Shown: piece by piece, positions 44,813 to 55,786 of the stretch
Layout: every line of letters begins with the position of its first letter
Position numbering within the stretch: the first letter of the stretch is position 1
From: Dipylidium caninum
Taxonomy: Eukaryota > Platyhelminthes > Cestoda > Cyclophyllidea > Dipylidiidae
Length of the DNA stretch: 64,000 nucleotides
NCBI GenBank assembly: GCA_017562135.1
Contig: QEYB01001053.1
Location: 620,001-684,000 of the forward strand
Direction of reading: 5' to 3'
Position numbers and translations under genes: made by a program
Notes under the pieces: generated by a model
What the model was told of the DNA's origin: nothing
Database searches by the model: none
Seen by the model: the letters and a program-made list of their open reading frames with translations, nothing else

Positions 44813-45883
44813 ATGGTCTCCAGACCCTTGGCGGAAGATGATTCCCCGTTCTCGATTGACATGCCCGAGAGGCCAGGAGGAACATCTCTCGGGTGCATGG
44901 AGGTTAAATCTCTCCAGTTGAACCATTCCATCGGTAGTGAAGCTGATGTCTCCAAAATTAGCATATTTGAACCGTCGGCTCGGCTACACACCTCCACACC
45001 CAATCTGACCACCGGTGCTGCCCGAAGCACATCCCGAGGAAGGGGCGAATCGGCTCGACTGAGCATCGTGGCGCCGCGATGTCGCATTTGCTACGAGGAG
45101 GAGTCCGACGCCTTCTCCCACCTCATCTCCGCGTGTCGATGCAGGGGGACGGTGGGTCTCCTGCATAAATCCTGCCTGGAGCATTGGCTTCAGGTGTCAC
45201 AGACAATCAACTGCGAGATTTGCGGCTACTCCTACAACCTGCGCGCGAAGCCTGCGCTACCCGGCGAGTCAAACACCGCGAAGACCTCGGCCAGTTTTGC
45301 CATTGAACAAGTCGACTTCCTCCGCGAGTGGTTGCACTCACCCCCTGTTCGACGCAATCTCCTCACCGACTGCCTTTGCCTCGCTCTTCTAACTCCCATC
45401 ACCTGCGTCGGAGTTTACTTCTGCATCACCACAGGGATACACTTTCTCCGCGCCAAGGCTTCCTTCCAATGGCAGGCGCCAACACTCCTCGGTCTGGCGG
45501 TGATTCTGGGGCTGATGTACCTCCTGTGGATTCTTCTTGTCGCTGGGCATCATCTGCGCAGCTACCTCTTCCACCGACGTGATCGCGAGGATCGCATTCG
45601 CGAAGTCTGCTTCCGACGCCAATGGCGGTTCTCGGTGCATCCACGACCCAGTGGGTCGTCTTTCGCCCTGCAACTCCCCTACGCGTCGATTAGAGGCAAA
45701 GGGGAAGAGGAAAATTTCGAAAATGGCGATGATGTGGGCGCTGAGACAGGTGGTGAGAGTTCAAGTGTCGTGGTTCCATCCACCCACCTGCGTTCAGTGG
45801 TAGGAGACGCTGACGATGTCGAAATTGACGAAGGACAATTAGCCAAGGGAGTGAACCGATCAGTGGACACAATGTGGCAATAA
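44813..45883 (+). CDS. MARCH-type RING-CH E3 ubiquitin ligase, two membrane segments
   Basis: A single-exon frame of 356 residues from the first ATG after an in-frame stop. The RING-CH finger is complete in C4HC3 order: Cys90, Cys93, Cys108, Cys110, His118, Cys121, Cys134 and Cys137, with Trp125 in the HWLQ position where MARCH fingers have a conserved Trp. It is followed by FLREWLHSP and two hydrophobic segments at about 184-208 and 225-245, the layout of MARCH2/3/4/8/9/11 proteins. These sit in endosomal, Golgi or plasma membranes and ubiquitinate membrane proteins. The paralogue cannot be assigned; the body resembles MARCH2/3 most, but the N-terminal 85 residues and the acidic Ser-rich tail of about 100 residues are longer. 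The stop codon overlaps an AATAAA. Confidence 0.92.
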   Translation: MVSRPLAEDDSPFSIDMPERPGGTSLGCMEVKSLQLNHSIGSEADVSKISIFEPSARLHTSTPNLTTGAARSTSRGRGESARLSIVAPRCRICYEEESDAFSHLISACRCRGTVGLLHKSCLEHWLQVSQTINCEICGYSYNLRAKPALPGESNTAKTSASFAIEQVDFLREWLHSPPVRRNLLTDCLCLALLTPITCVGVYFCITTGIHFLRAKASFQWQAPTLLGLAVILGLMYLLWILLVAGHHLRSYLFHRRDREDRIREVCFRRQWRFSVHPRPSGSSFALQLPYASIRGKGEEENFENGDDVGAETGGESSSVVVPSTHLRSVVGDADDVEIDEGQLAKGVNRSVDTMWQ

Positions 45884-45884
45884 A
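45879..45884 (+). terminator. polyadenylation-type hexamer overlapping the MARCH stop codon
   Basis: AATAAA includes the TAA stop of the MARCH frame. If used, the mRNA would have almost no 3' UTR; a later signal may be used instead. Confidence 0.3.
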
Positions 45885-47290
45885 AATGTCGAGAGATGCG
45901 CAATTAATGCGGAACGTTGCGACCCGTTTGTCTTCGCCGAGAACCGCCGTGTTTGGAGGAGGATTTCTGAGCCCTTCGGAGAGTGCTTCAGGCGACTCGA
46001 CTTTACACAAAGTTCGACACCCACACCGCCTTCTCTAACTATTCATCCCCTAAGTACGAAGTCGATGTGCGTTGCTTATTTTCATGTCTTATTGTCTTAG
46101 GAACGTGCAGCGTTGGCTTTAACAGTGAACACCCAACCGGTATTCTCTTGCGACGACCTATTTTGGCTAGACAGTAATTTAAAAGGGAAGTTTACGGATT
46201 TCTCCCCCTCCTGTCCCATCTTCCCACACTTCCCTTTCAAACTAGCTCTCAACCGGACATTGAAACACCTTCATTAGGTCACTTGACTGATTTCCACTTT
46301 GAAAGAATTATCAACTATAAGGTCTTTCGGCCCTTCCTTCTCAAGAACACCGTGCAGCCCTCCACCCACTGACAAGGGGACCTAATGGCTAAGTGGTGGC
46401 GAAGGCGGACCACTCGACGTAATATTTGAGTGGGAAAGAACTCCATAAATCCATAGACTCGATTTTAGAATATGAAAAAGAACCTCGAATAGGAATGAGT
46501 GAGTATGGAGAGAGGAGGCCCAGGATGGGGCCATTTGTGAATGGACTTGTAATATGAAGGCTGTATGTGAAATGAAGACGACGCCCTGGACCTTGGCTGT
46601 GCAGTAAACCACAAGTCGGCCAAATGCGACCACCACAGACGCATTTTCGCAAATGTGTGCAGCCTCGTCTATCATTGGTCCATTCTCAAGGTCAAAAGTG
46701 TCACGTAGTTCCTGATACGCATTCGTTCGATAAGGCGGCAACATGGCATCTCGTCGAGAGTTTGACAGAAGAGGTGAGAGTCCTGCCACAAAGTGCGAAG
46801 AGTCCACTTGTTGAAACACGAAGGAGTGCCCAATTCACGCCTGCCGGCTCGACTTAGCCTTGGGCGGGGCGGGTTTCCGCCCATCGCATTCACTTTCGCC
46901 TGACCTCTAATTACTCACCCCCAGGTGGATACGAGTGCGAGTAGACGCATGGCCTAGTAGTGAATGGTCCTGTTCGGCCTGTATCACCTCCCCCTCCCCT
47001 TCCCCTTAGAGGAGGAGGAACAGGCTCCCTGTCAAAACTTGATGTAAAAATACTGGTGGGTGACTATTAGGCCGGTGGTAGTGGCGGTGGCGTGTCCGCA
47101 ATGAGTTTAGTAGTAAATAGAACACAGAGAACAGTGGGCTAGGGCATTAAGCTAACCGGTAGTGTTGTCTCTCGGGCTGACACTCGTTTTGCCACCCGAC
47201 CTTTCGGTTGGACGCTGTGATCCACGCGAATAGCGTAGAGACAGTTGCCTAGTAAGGAGGCTTTCCATTGACAAAGCAAAGACATGTATT
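45885..47290. other. intergenic
   Basis: A minus-strand open frame at 46382-46819 is the longest but has no recognisable motif or exon partner. Nothing else is supported. Confidence 0.35.
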
Positions 47291-47752
47291 ATGTGCCGAT
47301 TAGTTAGCCACTGTACGATTCATTTACCACCTACGCGGGGAAAGGTGGTCGACGTTGAAATTGAATATAGGAAATCAGCACAAGCCCGATTGTTCACTTC
47401 GGATCCCTTCAGGCTGGTGGAGGTTAATCAGACAAGACGACGGGGTTCAATGACCTTTCGCTCACCAACGTCAGTCAGTCGAAACTCAGTCAACCTGTCT
47501 GCACTATATGATTTGGCATCGGTACCCACGAATGAATGCGCCATTGAGTCCAAACGGTCATGTATTTCATTAACAGTTCCACAAGAAGCGGTTAAACAGA
47601 TGACACATGTAAAATGCAAACATTCAAATCATGTAGGTGATACAAAAAATGACCTTGTAGCCGTAAGCTTAGCGCAAATCGAGCGATCTAAACGTGAGCT
47701 TTCTCCCCTCCCCTTCATTCCACGGTTATTTAGCAAGCCGAAATTTCCGTAA
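47291..47752 (+). CDS. hypothetical 153-codon open frame
   Basis: An ATG-initiated frame in otherwise stop-rich sequence, with varied composition (VVDVEIEYRKSAQARLF, LYDLASVPTNECAIE) and ending just where a GTAAGC donor-like site occurs. Splicing a 46-base intron from there (to 47794) would add only two codons before a stop. No family is recognised and there is no signal peptide or membrane segment. It could be a small gene or a chance opening. Confidence 0.3.
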   Translation: MCRLVSHCTIHLPPTRGKVVDVEIEYRKSAQARLFTSDPFRLVEVNQTRRRGSMTFRSPTSVSRNSVNLSALYDLASVPTNECAIESKRSCISLTVPQEAVKQMTHVKCKHSNHVGDTKNDLVAVSLAQIERSKRELSPLPFIPRLFSKPKFP

Positions 47753-48093
47753 GCATGGGAGTACGTAGAGAAAACAAATCTGCCTTTAATGCAGGGTTGT
47801 ATAAATGAACGTGACATCATTCCGAATGCCACGGGGCAGCCACAAATGTAAAGGTAGAACAATTCAACCCAAACAACAGCCAGCTATCTTACCGACAATA
47901 TCCTGAAAATTAAGTTAACGGTGGAAATACGTTAGCCTAGCCGCAACGCTGTAAAAAAGGCTCCACCAGGCCACGTGAGTCGATACTGTGCAAAGCACAC
48001 ATCAACTAAGTGAATTCGTCAACAGTGCGATGACTTTCAGTCCCCTGCCGTGCACAAAAAGAATAGCGTCAGAAAGAGATCCATGTTAAAAGT

Positions 48094-48640
48094 CTAGTGG
48101 GCGTGGACGTAGGGAGCAACACAAGAGTTGTAGTTTACAAGTTCCTCCGTCTTAAACCATAAGGCGATTTCACGTTCTGCCGTTTCAATGGAGTCAGATC
48201 CATGAACAATGTTGGCACCGACGCATTGACCAAAATCGGCACGGACAGTACCGGGGAGGCTTTTTGCAGGATCAGTTTCACCGAGAATCATTCGGCCGAG
48301 TTTCACAGCCTACAAGGTTACTAGGAGAGTTAGAAAAGGGGTATAGCGTTATAACACAAAATTTATTAGAAATGTAAGGAACCTGGGCACCCTCCCAAAC
48401 CATCGGAACGACAGGTCCAGATGACATATAGGCCATTAGGTGCTTGAAAAAAGGCTTGTCGGCAAGGGCCTCATAATGCTTGCGGAGGAGAGGCTCGCCA
48501 GCATGCATGAATTTCATTGCAACCAACTTAAACCCGCGACGTTCGAAACGCTTAATAATTTCACCAATAAGTCCGCGCTGAACGCCATCTGGTTTAATCA
48601 TAATAAAGGTACGCTCTTGGAAGACTTTGTCAGAAGTCAT
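48094..48640 (-). CDS. NME: nucleoside diphosphate kinase
   Basis: Two minus-strand exons, 48383-48640 and 48094-48309, with a 73-base intron in phase 0 give 157 residues. The enzyme transfers the gamma phosphate between nucleoside tri- and diphosphates through a phosphohistidine. Visible signatures are [21 protein letters not shown], the [10 protein letters not shown] strand, [16 protein letters not shown] (Arg109 equals the catalytic Arg105 of human NME1) and the active-site NIVHGSDS with His122. One oddity is VGAN in place of the family's usual VGRN just before the active-site loop; the following Asn, which contacts the His, is kept. The ATG at 48640 is the first methionine and gives family length. 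Confidence 0.96.
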
Positions 48641-50538
48641 TGTGAAGAAACGCACACGCCGAAAGGAAGGCAAAGGATGTGGCTGTGAAGGTAACAGAAG
48701 TGCTTATTAAGGTCTGGAGATCCAATCATCGGTATGACACAAAGAGCATCATCAATAATCTGGGGCAGCGGTAATGTTCAATAAGGTAAGAAAAATAGCC
48801 TTAGCAAACTTATACGAAACCATCAGACTTAAACGTTTTTAACGTCGCCTGCATTTTTCACTTTAATGTCGCGACTTATATTAGTTAGTATGTAAATAGC
48901 AATTAGAATGGACCAGATTTTGAGATTAGCTTTGGAATAACGCCACAAGCAAACAAAGGCGTAAAAATAATATGAATATTTTGATCACGCAAGTACTTCG
49001 AAAGCCCTTAAATTAGACCTATTTCGGCGGTGTGGTTTGTTAGCTTATTATAGTTATTATTCAATAGTAGACAGGCAATCGCAGTGAAATGATAACAGTT
49101 CACACGCAAAATTGGACCGTCAATGCCCACGATTAAAGCAATGTATATATCTTCGAAGACTTCAATCATCCAATGTAGTATAAATTGTTAAATAAGTTAT
49201 ATATCGATTAACGTGCATGTCAAGTTTGAAAAAGGTTTTTTTCCATCCGAATGGATCTACTTGGGTCACGTCTTCAGATCCGTAAATGTGCCAACTATAT
49301 AAGTGGACATTATAGACAAAATATCCTAAAATGCTTTTCCCAGTTACTGCATCAAAATAGCATGGCACAATTTAGAAAAAGGACAGCCCCACTTTTCATC
49401 CTCAGGCAACTTCTCACCAGTCCCTTTCTGCCGCTACAGGCGAAGAAAGTGTACATAATGACTCCGCCTTACATCAGGAAACGGTAACGCCCCTCAGTTA
49501 AAAGAAAATTTTTTTGAAATCAATTTTTTACTTCCCCAAGGTCTATAAGTTCCTAGACGTGTGTTAGGCATGTGCTGTCATTTTAAGGCTGAGATGTAAT
49601 TGGCGCCCCAACTCTGAAAAAAATTAAGAGACCTTAGTGAAGACGGAACTTACTCTTACAAATTGGAGACGCAAACAATTTAGACTGAAAGTTTTTGTAA
49701 ATAGTGCCCTTAATCATATCCTGTTGAAATCATTTAGTTTATTTCTTTCACGTATTTTACGTTAGATTTCACTTAGGGATAATCATTAGGACTTCTACCT
49801 ACGAGTCCTTTACAAATCAATCATGAACAACACTAACAACTCTAGTGATTCATTGTCCAGGTTAAGAAACATTAAGCAAGAAAATACGTTTCACGAAAAA
49901 TTTGAGTCATGAGGTATGTTAGATATTCATAAGAATCATGTGGCCGATATCGGATGAAGTGTAGTAAGTGTTGATTCCCCCAATGGGAAGCAAATACAGC
50001 TAAATTCGACGTTGCACTTCTCTGTATTGCTTCCACGATTATACGACATAATTGTGTGTGATTTAGCTTGAAGGTTCCCATTATTCGTCATATAATGAAA
50101 GCAAATGACCTAGTCACTTAGGGGATTTTTCTCAGTGAATGCATTTCGGATACAGGAATAGTTCATTACCTCGATGAATGGAAATTTATTTAATGTCCGT
50201 CGCATGTTTTCCCTGTTACTAGGCATTGGCGAAAGCTTTTTTCCCCGCAAAATATATTTTGTAATTATCGAAAAATCTCATTGATCCGTATTAATTTATT
50301 GGCATTTGTGCCTCCTAGAAGCATTTTCCCATCTGTCACAGGAATCCGCCTAAAAACGTTGTCAAGTTTAACCAACAGCCGCATTTTTGCGACACGGTAC
50401 TTCTTCGTTTACTGCTAAACGTTGCATCTTTTAGAATTGTTGTCCTGCGAATAGCTACCAGCGTTTGAATTTTGAATCTATTTATAGGTTTGTTTTAACC
50501 GTTTGCGCCATTCGTTTGTTTTCGTTCCTGTTACTAGC
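48641..50538. other. divergent upstream interval of NDK and hnRNP L
   Basis: AT-rich, no supported exon. The last 26 bases form a T-rich tract ending in TAG just before the hnRNP L start codon. An untranslated first exon of hnRNP L may lie within this interval. Confidence 0.4.
50513..50538 (+). promoter_or_regulatory. candidate 3' splice acceptor abutting the hnRNP L start codon
   Basis: TTGTTTTCGTTCCTGTTACTAG ends one base before the ATG. This is what an acceptor for a 5' UTR intron or for spliced-leader trans-splicing would look like. Flatworms are known to trans-splice some mRNAs. No leader donor can be seen here. Confidence 0.4.
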
Positions 50539-53250
50539 ATGTCTCATCCCACGAAGAGGGTTAGGGTCGATACTGCTGCTGTTGTCACAGCCCAATACTA
50601 TAATACTACGGGGACGGTGCCCTCAAGTTTTCAGTTATCTACTGACCTTTCTTATCTAATCACCACGCAGCCGAATTGCACCATTGCAGTTTTTGAACTC
50701 CCGCAAGAATGTACGGAAAACGAGATTTATGAAGCATTTGCGCGTTGCGGACAAGTTGAAAAAGTACAGAAGGTCTGTGGCGGCAGAGCGGCTCTGATTG
50801 AGTTTCCAGAAATATCTACTCCAACACGTTTGGTCCACTGGGCTAAAATAAATCCCTTCTACATTGGTGTATACCGTGTTCGTTTGGAATTTTCGTCGCA
50901 GACTATTACGACGCCTGCTAACGTTATGAAACCTCAGCTGAGTGAAAACAGCATGGCTACGGATACGACTCCTAATAACGTCCTCCATTTAGATATCAGA
51001 AATGCTGAATACCCTATTACCGTCAACGTGTTGAAAGCTATATGTTCTCGCCATGGTACGCTGCAGAGAATATATATTGGCAAGGTTAATGTCGATAAGT
51101 CATTGGAGGCCCTGGTCGAGTTTGCAACCGTTGAAGAGGCCACTAAAGCTAGAGAACATTTGGACGGTGCTGACATCTATTCTGGTTGTTGCAGTCTCTC
51201 CGTAACTTTTTCGAGAATGAAGGCAATTCATGTTACCAAAAATGATAGCGAACAGTGGGATTTTACGGAATCAAAGGAGGGTCTTCTTTCCAGTGCCCCT
51301 GGGGGCCAGCGTACTCTACTGCCTAACGCTACTAATGGCCATACAGATCAACAACCGGCACCCGCGAGTGCTGTTCAGCAGGCCCCTCCACCGCCGCCTG
51401 CAAACGTTCCTCCCGTGCCACCAGTTCCACCGATGGGCTATCAGCAACCTTACTATGGTTATTCCATGCCACCCGGACAGTACATGCAGCCTCCGGGTTA
51501 TTACCCCCCAATGATGCCGGGGCAGCCCATGTCTGGTTATTCGAATCCTGCGATGCCATACGGCATGCAGCCTCCGATGCCATCTCCGTATTATCAGCAA
51601 CCTAGTTATCAATACTATCCGCAGCAGCAACCTCCAACTCAACAAATGCCACCACAGATGCCCACTGCTACGGTGAGGACCGCGCCTCAAATAATGCCGA
51701 CTCCTCCTCCAGTTCATCACGTGACGCCAGCAGGCATTGGAGTTGGGCATTCAACGTCGAATCTCAATTCGACATCGGTTGCCGCAGCTAGGAACACCGA
51801 TATGTCAATATTTCACGCAGAAAGAGGAGCGGTGTTAGTCGTTAGTAACTTGCCAGAGGGTATAAATTGTGACCATCTCTTTAACGTGATCTGTTTGTAT
51901 GGCAACATAGCAAGAATCAAGTTTCTTAAAAGTCGCCCGGGTTGTGCTATCGTGCAGATGGGTTCAAAAGAAGCTGCCGAACTTGTCTCTCAACACTTGG
52001 AAGGGGCCACTATCTTTGGTCAAACAATTCAATTCCATCCGAGTGAACAGATTGAGGTTCAGGAGCATGCCGGTCTGGGAACTCTGCCAGATGGCTCGCC
52101 AGTGATGAAAAATTATATGAGTGCGTGTTTGATAACCTAACTTTAATTCCTGGATCATATATTGTGTCTACCTTGTTGTTAATCATTTTAGCTGATTCAA
52201 ACAATCGGTTCAGGAATGCGGTTGTCGCGGCAAAGAGTCGCATTTTGGCGCCAACTAGGACCTTGCATTTCTTCAATGCTCCTCTTAATTTTTCTCCGGA
52301 GGATATGTGTCACGTCTTTTCTGACTGTCGTGTGAAGCGACCTCCGCGGATTGTGGTTTTCACAGCGAAGCCGGGCCAAAAAACTTCTTTAGGTAGGACG
52401 CTAGACGTACTTTTCGTTTGTTTTATAAACTTGTCTTCACCAAAATTGTAACTTTGAAGGTTTGGCTGAATGGGATACTGTCGGTGAGTCGTTGGATGCC
52501 TTAGCTTTGGCCAACCACCGGCCGATCCATATCGCGGGCTTCGCACATCCTTTCCACCTGAAGTTGGCGTTTAGTCCCAAGCCAATTTCTGATGACCGTG
52601 CAGGCCAAAGCATGATCAACTACCCTGCACCTCCGATGCAGATTAGCCGCGGTCCACAGCTCAACACCCCCCGTGTCGTCACTGTACCTGCTCCCACTGC
52701 TGCTAAGGGCCCAGATTCGGGGCCTACGTCACCACCGCCATTTGATGTCAAAGCTGTTGAAGCCGAGGAGGCAGCTTATTTAGAAAGTAATGGTGCCGTT
52801 ATTGCTGGTGGCAAGAGAGAGAGGTCGCCAACTCCAGAGCCGCCGACATCTCAGTCTTCGGTGTTAGCACCGCCTCATCCTTCGCACTCTCCAAATATCG
52901 TTCACCAACCCCCAAAAACACCCGAAGAGGATGAAGAAGAGCTGGATGAATGTAAAAGAACTCATGTGGAAACCAGTGAAACAGAAGCAGACCCAGCTTT
53001 TGGAGAGGAGGGTGAAATAAAAAACGTGGAAGAAGACTGTGCTCCCTCGGAACTGAGTGAAGATGATGTTGGTCATGGTAGGTTCCGTGAAAGCGTGAAA
53101 GCGGCCGAAGAAGAAGCAGCTGAAGAGGGAGGCGAGGAAGAAGACGATGAACCATATGTTCGCAAAACTGTTCATCAGCCACCAGCCACTCCTCCCTCGG
53201 AGTCGCCTAGTTCATCCTCTTACTCACCTCTTGGGGACGGGGAAAACTGA
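50539..53250 (+). CDS. HNRNPL: hnRNP L-like RNA-binding protein, four RRMs
   Basis: Three exons, 50539-52120, 52192-52392 and 52460-53250 (introns of 71 and 67 bases), give 857 residues. hnRNP L and its paralogue bind CA-rich RNA and regulate splicing and mRNA stability. RRM1 lies at about 47-118 and RRM2 at 146-225, which ends GADIYSGCCSLSVTFSRMKA followed by VTKNDSEQWDFT, a hallmark of the family. RRM3 is at about 430-505 (CDHLFNVICLYGNIARIKF) and RRM4 at about 546-630 (RTLHFFNAPLNFSPEDM). Between RRM2 and RRM3 is a long Pro/Gln/Met/Tyr-rich linker of about 170 residues. After RRM4, where vertebrate hnRNP L ends, a further 220 or so residues are Pro/Ser- and Glu-rich. The ATG chosen follows a pyrimidine tract and TAG, a likely splice acceptor. 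Confidence 0.94.
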
Positions 53251-55600
53251 AAGTGGTACCAATTTTGCTTTTAATTGTTGAAAATCATGACTACTCATAT
53301 GCCATACACCTACGTTGTTTAATATAGAATCAGTACTCCGATTTTTATGTCTATGTTTATTACTTCATACTTGGGAATGCTATTTTTGAAAAAATTTCTT
53401 TGCTATCTGATGAACGAGCTAATTGGTAGTGTTTCATAACTTGCTTTTTCAGCGTACATCGCTCGGGAAAGCGGTCAGTGGATATTAATATTGCAAGAGT
53501 GAGCTTGTCGAAATCAACATTAGCTTATCTTGCGTCAATCATATTATATGCGTTAATCGTATTTGCTTTTGATAGTGTATTTGTCCTTGGTTGCGATCTG
53601 AGTAGATTTAACAATTTGTTCATACCTTTGCTGACCATATTTGATGTCTGAAATAGTCGCAGTTTATTCTTGGTCGTCACGTATTTCAGGGCTGAGAACC
53701 CATCTTAGTATTCGTCGGGTCCCGGTGCGTCTTAATCAGAAATTCTGTTGCTCATTAAAAGTATTTTTGCGTCGGATTTCTCAGATAAACTTAATGCAAA
53801 ATAAATTTTTATGATACCTTTTACAAAATGAAAACTTAATATGTTTACAACTTTACATTTTTCAAACCGGTTAGGTTTGTTAATATACTATTGGTAATGA
53901 TTCGTAGTGGAACTTGATACCTCGAAATCATTTTATGATTGCTATCGCAAAGCCTTTGTATACAATTACTTCAGTTGATTCATTACCTAACGTTATCTTG
54001 AGCGCTCGCCCAGTATCCATTCGTCAACGCTAGTTCTAAACCTTGCCGGTACTATTGAGGTGTCCTAATGTGCATGCTGTGTGGACATTTAACCCCCAAT
54101 TGGATTCTTTTAAAAATAAATTCACTGTGTCTTCTGATACGCGGATTTCTTGTTTTACTCTGTTACAGCGCCTCCGGGCCTCATGGTTTTATTGTCTTTG
54201 TCTGGGTTTGCAGGCCTTTCCATCCTAGCATTAACTTCCGGGCATCATACCCTCCTCCATTTGTTGGGATGTATCGTTTTTTTGTGGTAGCACCACTTTC
54301 TTTGCACTTTTAAATTTTGACCAGTTTGCATCATGTGGTAACGCTATAGTCCCTGCTACTTTGCATGTTTGTCGAGTAACTGCTACTGATCAAGCACAGG
54401 TAGTTTATTTCTCTGGGTGCGTTTTTCTCTTGTGGTTTTGGCTGGGCTGTCGTGGCAATGCGACTGCGTCGCTCGCATATCTTGGGCTGCTTTGCGTTTG
54501 AGGGACGGGGTTTTAAGATAAAATGGCAGAGCTAGGGATCTAAGTATTCCAAGGATCTTACGAATGGTGGGTTCATGTCCCTCTTGAAGGTATTCGATTC
54601 GGTTTCTACGTGCGATGTGTGACCGGGGAAAAGCGAACTGTAGCGTCAATGGGTTGTTTAAGCGGGCCCATGTGCCCTTATGCATCCTCTGTGTTCGCGT
54701 GGGTCCTTGTGCTTCAAGCAGCATGAGGTCAGGCAAATAGCGTAATAAAACAAAGCTTATTGCGGGGATGTTTCCGATTATGCGGGTCTAAGTGAGGTAT
54801 GAACGAACATTTTCTGTTAGCAGTAATTGCTGTTGTGGGGACCCGCATGAACTGAGCAGTTGTGATTCTTTTCGTGGTTGCTTGGTGAGATGATTCGTGT
54901 CGGGCCGAGAGCTGGAGTCCTCATCTGCTCTGGACCAGTTTGTCTTAGATCTTGGGCTGGTGACTGCGTAATGAAATGCAAGATGCTCAGCAGAGGTTGT
55001 TGGGTTGTCACCTTCTAGCTCTGTTTTTTAGGGCATGTTTTATTGAGTCAACCGATCCTGGTGCTCGTCTTAATCCATCACGTGAAGCTGTCCAGGTAGC
55101 CACTTGGAACGGTAATAGTTTTTGCACGAACCAAGCTGTGCCTTCCTTTTCCGTTCGCCCCAATGTGGTTGAGGATTGTCGAGGGAACTTAAGTCTAATG
55201 CGTATGGTTTAACACGGATATTGCAGCTGAAATGTCACTGTCGATCGTCTGGAAAGAAATCTTAGTCACCACCCGTTCTGCCTTGTGCCCGGGTAAAGCT
55301 GTTCGGGGCTGCCCAGCTCGCCAGAAAAATGCATGACAGGCATCTGGGCGCATGGCATTTCCCAAGAAATAATCATTTCCTAAATGCAGATAAATGGTAA
55401 GTTGGGGGCGGGGGGGGAGTCAGGAGTTTGGGTAGATAGCCAGTAAATGTGCGTGCAAGTTCCTGTCACACTGCAGCCATTTAATCACTTTCAAAATCTG
55501 TCGCGCAGTTTTCCGTCTCTCCGTTCCTGACCTTTCCATTCTGCACAGTTATTGAATTTTTTGTTCAAAAATGCATTGGAGAAGGGGTAACCCTCTCGGC
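53251..55600. other. hnRNP L 3' region and intergenic sequence
   Basis: AT-rich at first, with an AATAAA at 53800-53805 about 550 bases after the stop. Minus-strand frames at 54383-54736 and 54817-55011 are open but show no family motif. Nothing else is supported. Confidence 0.35.
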
Positions 55601-55605
55601 CCATG

Positions 55606-55746
55606 CAATTACCCCATCTGTGCTCCGCCAATTACGGCGGCTTCCGCACTTAACATTTTGATTGGCTAAGCCCTAGCCAATCACAGTCGTGGTTGGTCCC
55701 CCATTTACCAATTACTGAGTAAGCCGTAATGTCTGGACATATAAAA
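55606..55746 (+). promoter_or_regulatory. core promoter of the BarH-like homeobox gene
   Basis: A TATAAAA box at 55740-55746 lies 41 to 47 bases before the start codon. Upstream, TGATTGGCTA and TAGCCAATCA form a perfect 10-base inverted repeat around five bases (55659-55683), which gives two oppositely oriented CCAAT boxes. CAATTA, the reverse complement of the TAATTG core that BarH-type homeodomains prefer, occurs at 55606, 55629 and 55709. The motif calls are read directly; their use as NF-Y and homeodomain sites is inference. Confidence 0.6.
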
Positions 55747-55786
55747 TCTCGATTTGGTAGTCAGGATTTGTACGTAAGGGGTGGCG

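Noticed and set aside
46382..46819. 145-codon minus-strand frame
   Set aside because: It starts at GTG, has no recognisable domain and no supporting splice sites.
54383..55011. Two adjacent open minus-strand frames, possibly a decayed transposon
   Set aside because: No reverse transcriptase, transposase or integrase motif and no terminal repeats could be seen.
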